Assembly: GCA_965223585.1 (NCBI GenBank)
Contig: CBDCWW010000018.1
Location: 62,001-126,000, forward strand
Reading direction: 5' to 3'
DNA length: 64,000 nucleotides
DNA from: CBDCVN01 sp965223585
GTDB taxonomy: Bacteria; Deinococcota; Deinococci; Deinococcales; Trueperaceae
The translations under genes and the position numbers were made by a program. This document shows, piece after piece, positions 62,633-64,000 of the stretch. Below the pieces are notes generated by a model. It was not told the origin of the DNA. It worked only from the letters and a program-made list of their open reading frames with translations, and made no database searches. Positions within the stretch are counted from its first letter, which is position 1. Each line of letters opens with the position of its first letter.

Positions 62633-63820
62633 TTGACACACAATGTTTCTTCACAACTAAACGTTCAGTCTAACCGAGATCTTTCTATAATTGTTCCTAC
62701 TAGAAATGAATCTGGTAATGTTAAGCCATTGCTATATTATTTACATAAGGCAACACAAGGTATATCTCTTGAAGTTATTTTTGTTGATGATAGCACTGAT
62801 AATACACCTAAAGTTATAGAAGAAGCCAATTCACAGTTTCCTTTTGATGTGGTTTTAATAGCACGCCCCCCAGAACGTCGTAATGGTTTAGGGAAAGCTG
62901 TAGTGGAGGGTATGTGTATTGCACGCTCCCAATGGATCTGTGTTATGGATGGTGATTTACAACACCCACCTGAAGTTATCCCACAACTTTTAGATTGTGC
63001 TCGAGCAAACAATGCAAACCTAGTAGCAGCCAGTCGCCTTACTAAAGGAGGAAGCACTGAGGGCCTAAGTTTATTTCGTAAGCTAGTTTCATATGGTTTG
63101 GCTATAGCTTCACGAATAACTTTTCCAAGTCACTTGCGAAAAATTACTGACCCACTGACAGGTTTTTTTCTAGTAAAGCGTACTGATGTCGATACAAATA
63201 AATTATCTCCTGAAGGCTTTAAGATTTTGCTGGAAATTTTGGTTCGTTCTCCCAAGCTTAAAGTTGCTGAAGTACCTTTTGAATTTGCTGAGCGTCACAC
63301 TGGTGAAAGTAAAGCTAGTACGGCAGAGGCAATGTTACTATTTCGTCAAATGCTTAGATTGCAGCTTATTTCGCATAAGAAATTTATCTTTTTTGTACTT
63401 GTGGGACTCTCTGGTCTTATAGTTAATGTTGGACTTTTAGCTATTTTTACTGAACTTCTTGGTATTCATTATCTTGTATCTACTATTATAGCTACTCAAG
63501 GGTCATCTTCTTGGAATTTTGCTGGAGCTGAATTTTGGGTTTTCAAGGAGCGAAAGAGCGAAAAACGCCACTTTTGGAACCGTTTTTTAGGCTATTTAAT
63601 GGTAAATAATGGTATGTTACTTTTAAGAGGACCTCTTTACGTGTGGTTAGTATCTTCTATGGAAATGCACTACTTAATTGCCAATTTAGTTACTCTTGGT
63701 ATATTAACTATTGCTAGATTTGTTTTTGCTAACAATCTTATCTGGAAAAAAAAGGACGCAGATACGCCACCTAAAGAGACTTCTGTATTAGGTAAACCAG
63801 TCCAAGTGGAGAAAGCATGA
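62633..63820 (+). CDS. dolichyl-phosphate-mannose-synthase-like GT2 fused to GtrA
   Basis: 395 residues. The N-terminal GT-A domain (~15-250) has DLSIIVPTRNESGNV, VIFVDDSTDNT, CVMDGDLQHPPEV and DPLTGFFLVKR, the signatures of polyprenol-phosphate hexose synthases of the DPM1 group. The C-terminal GtrA domain (~255-370) has four membrane helices (FFVLVGLSGLIVNVG onward). It charges a lipid carrier with a sugar, probably mannose or glucose, and may help flip it. The only possible start is TTG at 62633; a ribosome-binding site (AAAGG) is 14 nt upstream, rather far. ATGA links it to the next gene. Confidence 0.8.
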   Translation: MTHNVSSQLNVQSNRDLSIIVPTRNESGNVKPLLYYLHKATQGISLEVIFVDDSTDNTPKVIEEANSQFPFDVVLIARPPERRNGLGKAVVEGMCIARSQWICVMDGDLQHPPEVIPQLLDCARANNANLVAASRLTKGGSTEGLSLFRKLVSYGLAIASRITFPSHLRKITDPLTGFFLVKRTDVDTNKLSPEGFKILLEILVRSPKLKVAEVPFEFAERHTGESKASTAEAMLLFRQMLRLQLISHKKFIFFVLVGLSGLIVNVGLLAIFTELLGIHYLVSTIIATQGSSSWNFAGAEFWVFKERKSEKRHFWNRFLGYLMVNNGMLLLRGPLYVWLVSSMEMHYLIANLVTLGILTIARFVFANNLIWKKKDADTPPKETSVLGKPVQVEKA

Positions 63821-64000
63821 GTCAATCGAAAGCCTTCTATTATGATATTCATGAAATCATTCGTATTCGTTCTACACAGCGCTTGCCCGAGTTAGGATAT
63901 TTTAGAGTAGATAAACCATTAGAGCATGTTGATATTGAAGTGCGTACTGCTAGCAATGTCTCGGCACATAAACAAGACAACTCTATTCGCTATCGCGAAA
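63817..64000 (+). CDS. start of an unknown protein, cut by the window end
   Basis: Begins MSQSKAFYYDIHEIIRIRST and continues LPELGYFRVDKPLEHVDIEV to the last base. Its ATG overlaps the stop of the glycosyltransferase (ATGA), so it belongs to the same operon. The family is not recognised from the 61 visible residues. Confidence 0.6.
   Translation, partial: MSQSKAFYYDIHEIIRIRSTQRLPELGYFRVDKPLEHVDIEVRTASNVSAHKQDNSIRYRE

Noticed and set aside
3162..63005. CTCGAG as the SARP heptamer (TCGAG-type) operator
   Set aside because: Sites are single, mostly inside genes and not in 11-bp arrays; the SARP-like operators here have a different core (CCAAGTG).
1..64000. tRNA, rRNA or riboswitch genes
   Set aside because: I looked for tRNA-like cloverleaf ends (GGTTCGAATCC-type arms), rRNA cores and common riboswitch motifs and saw none I could support.

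Overview
The window is 64 kb of low-G+C bacterial chromosome, dense in accessory DNA. I see no rRNA, tRNA, CRISPR array or ribosomal-protein gene, so the phylum stays open. Clues are lipoprotein signal peptides with lipoboxes, large AfsR/SARP-type regulators (winged helix, BTAD, AAA, TPR), DUF2281/MazF and DUF4259 genes, and several genes whose -10 box sits 6-9 nt before the start codon (leaderless transcription). That mix suits a Chloroflexota- or Deinococcota-like lineage, but this is inference. The palindrome CTCGAG recurs about 44 times by eye, always outside the insertion sequences, like a genome-specific iterated palindrome.

1-17.4 kb: three paralogous cassettes on the minus strand. Each has a ~1179-aa SARP-family regulator, then a conserved inverted repeat, a promoter with four tandem 11-bp direct repeats ending 9 bp before a -10 box, a hairpin at the start of the transcript, and a gene or operon for small, mostly secreted products. 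Cassette A drives tiny peptides and a small membrane protein. Cassette B drives two repeat-bearing secreted peptides. Cassette C drives an SBBP beta-propeller lipoprotein. A ~1.7-kb IS4-like element has split the spacer of cassette A, and an IS200 element has split regulator B.

17.5-31 kb: a MocR/PdxR-type regulator divergent from a LysE exporter, a GNAT acetyltransferase, a secreted zinc phospholipase C-like protein with C-terminal mannan-binding (MVL-like) domains, remnants of an ltrA gene and a beta-propeller gene, two envelope glycosyltransferases, a VIT/VWA/DUF2135 protein and a fatty-acid-hydroxylase-family enzyme.

31-48.4 kb: a rearrangement-rich zone. It holds a CPA2/KefB-like antiporter of foreign composition bounded by a DUF4259 gene relic and a solo Tn5053-like transposon end; a second IS200 copy inside a mazF-like toxin gene; a KilA-N gene island; a MalT-like regulator broken by an ISAzo13-family element and a TniA/TniB/resolvase transposon; and a NACHT-pentapeptide gene broken by an IS3 element and cut by the same transposon.

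48.4-64 kb: a heterodimeric ABC exporter pair whose degenerate ATP-site residues are complementary, a VapBC toxin-antitoxin pair with a clear operator palindrome, five tandem purple-acid-phosphatase-like metallophosphoesterases (the first fused to a GH99 endo-mannosidase-like domain and a PKD domain), and a dolichyl-phosphate-mannose-synthase-like glycosyltransferase fused to GtrA. The mannose theme (MVL lectin, GH99, DPM-like GT) suggests activity on mannose-containing glycans; that link is inference.
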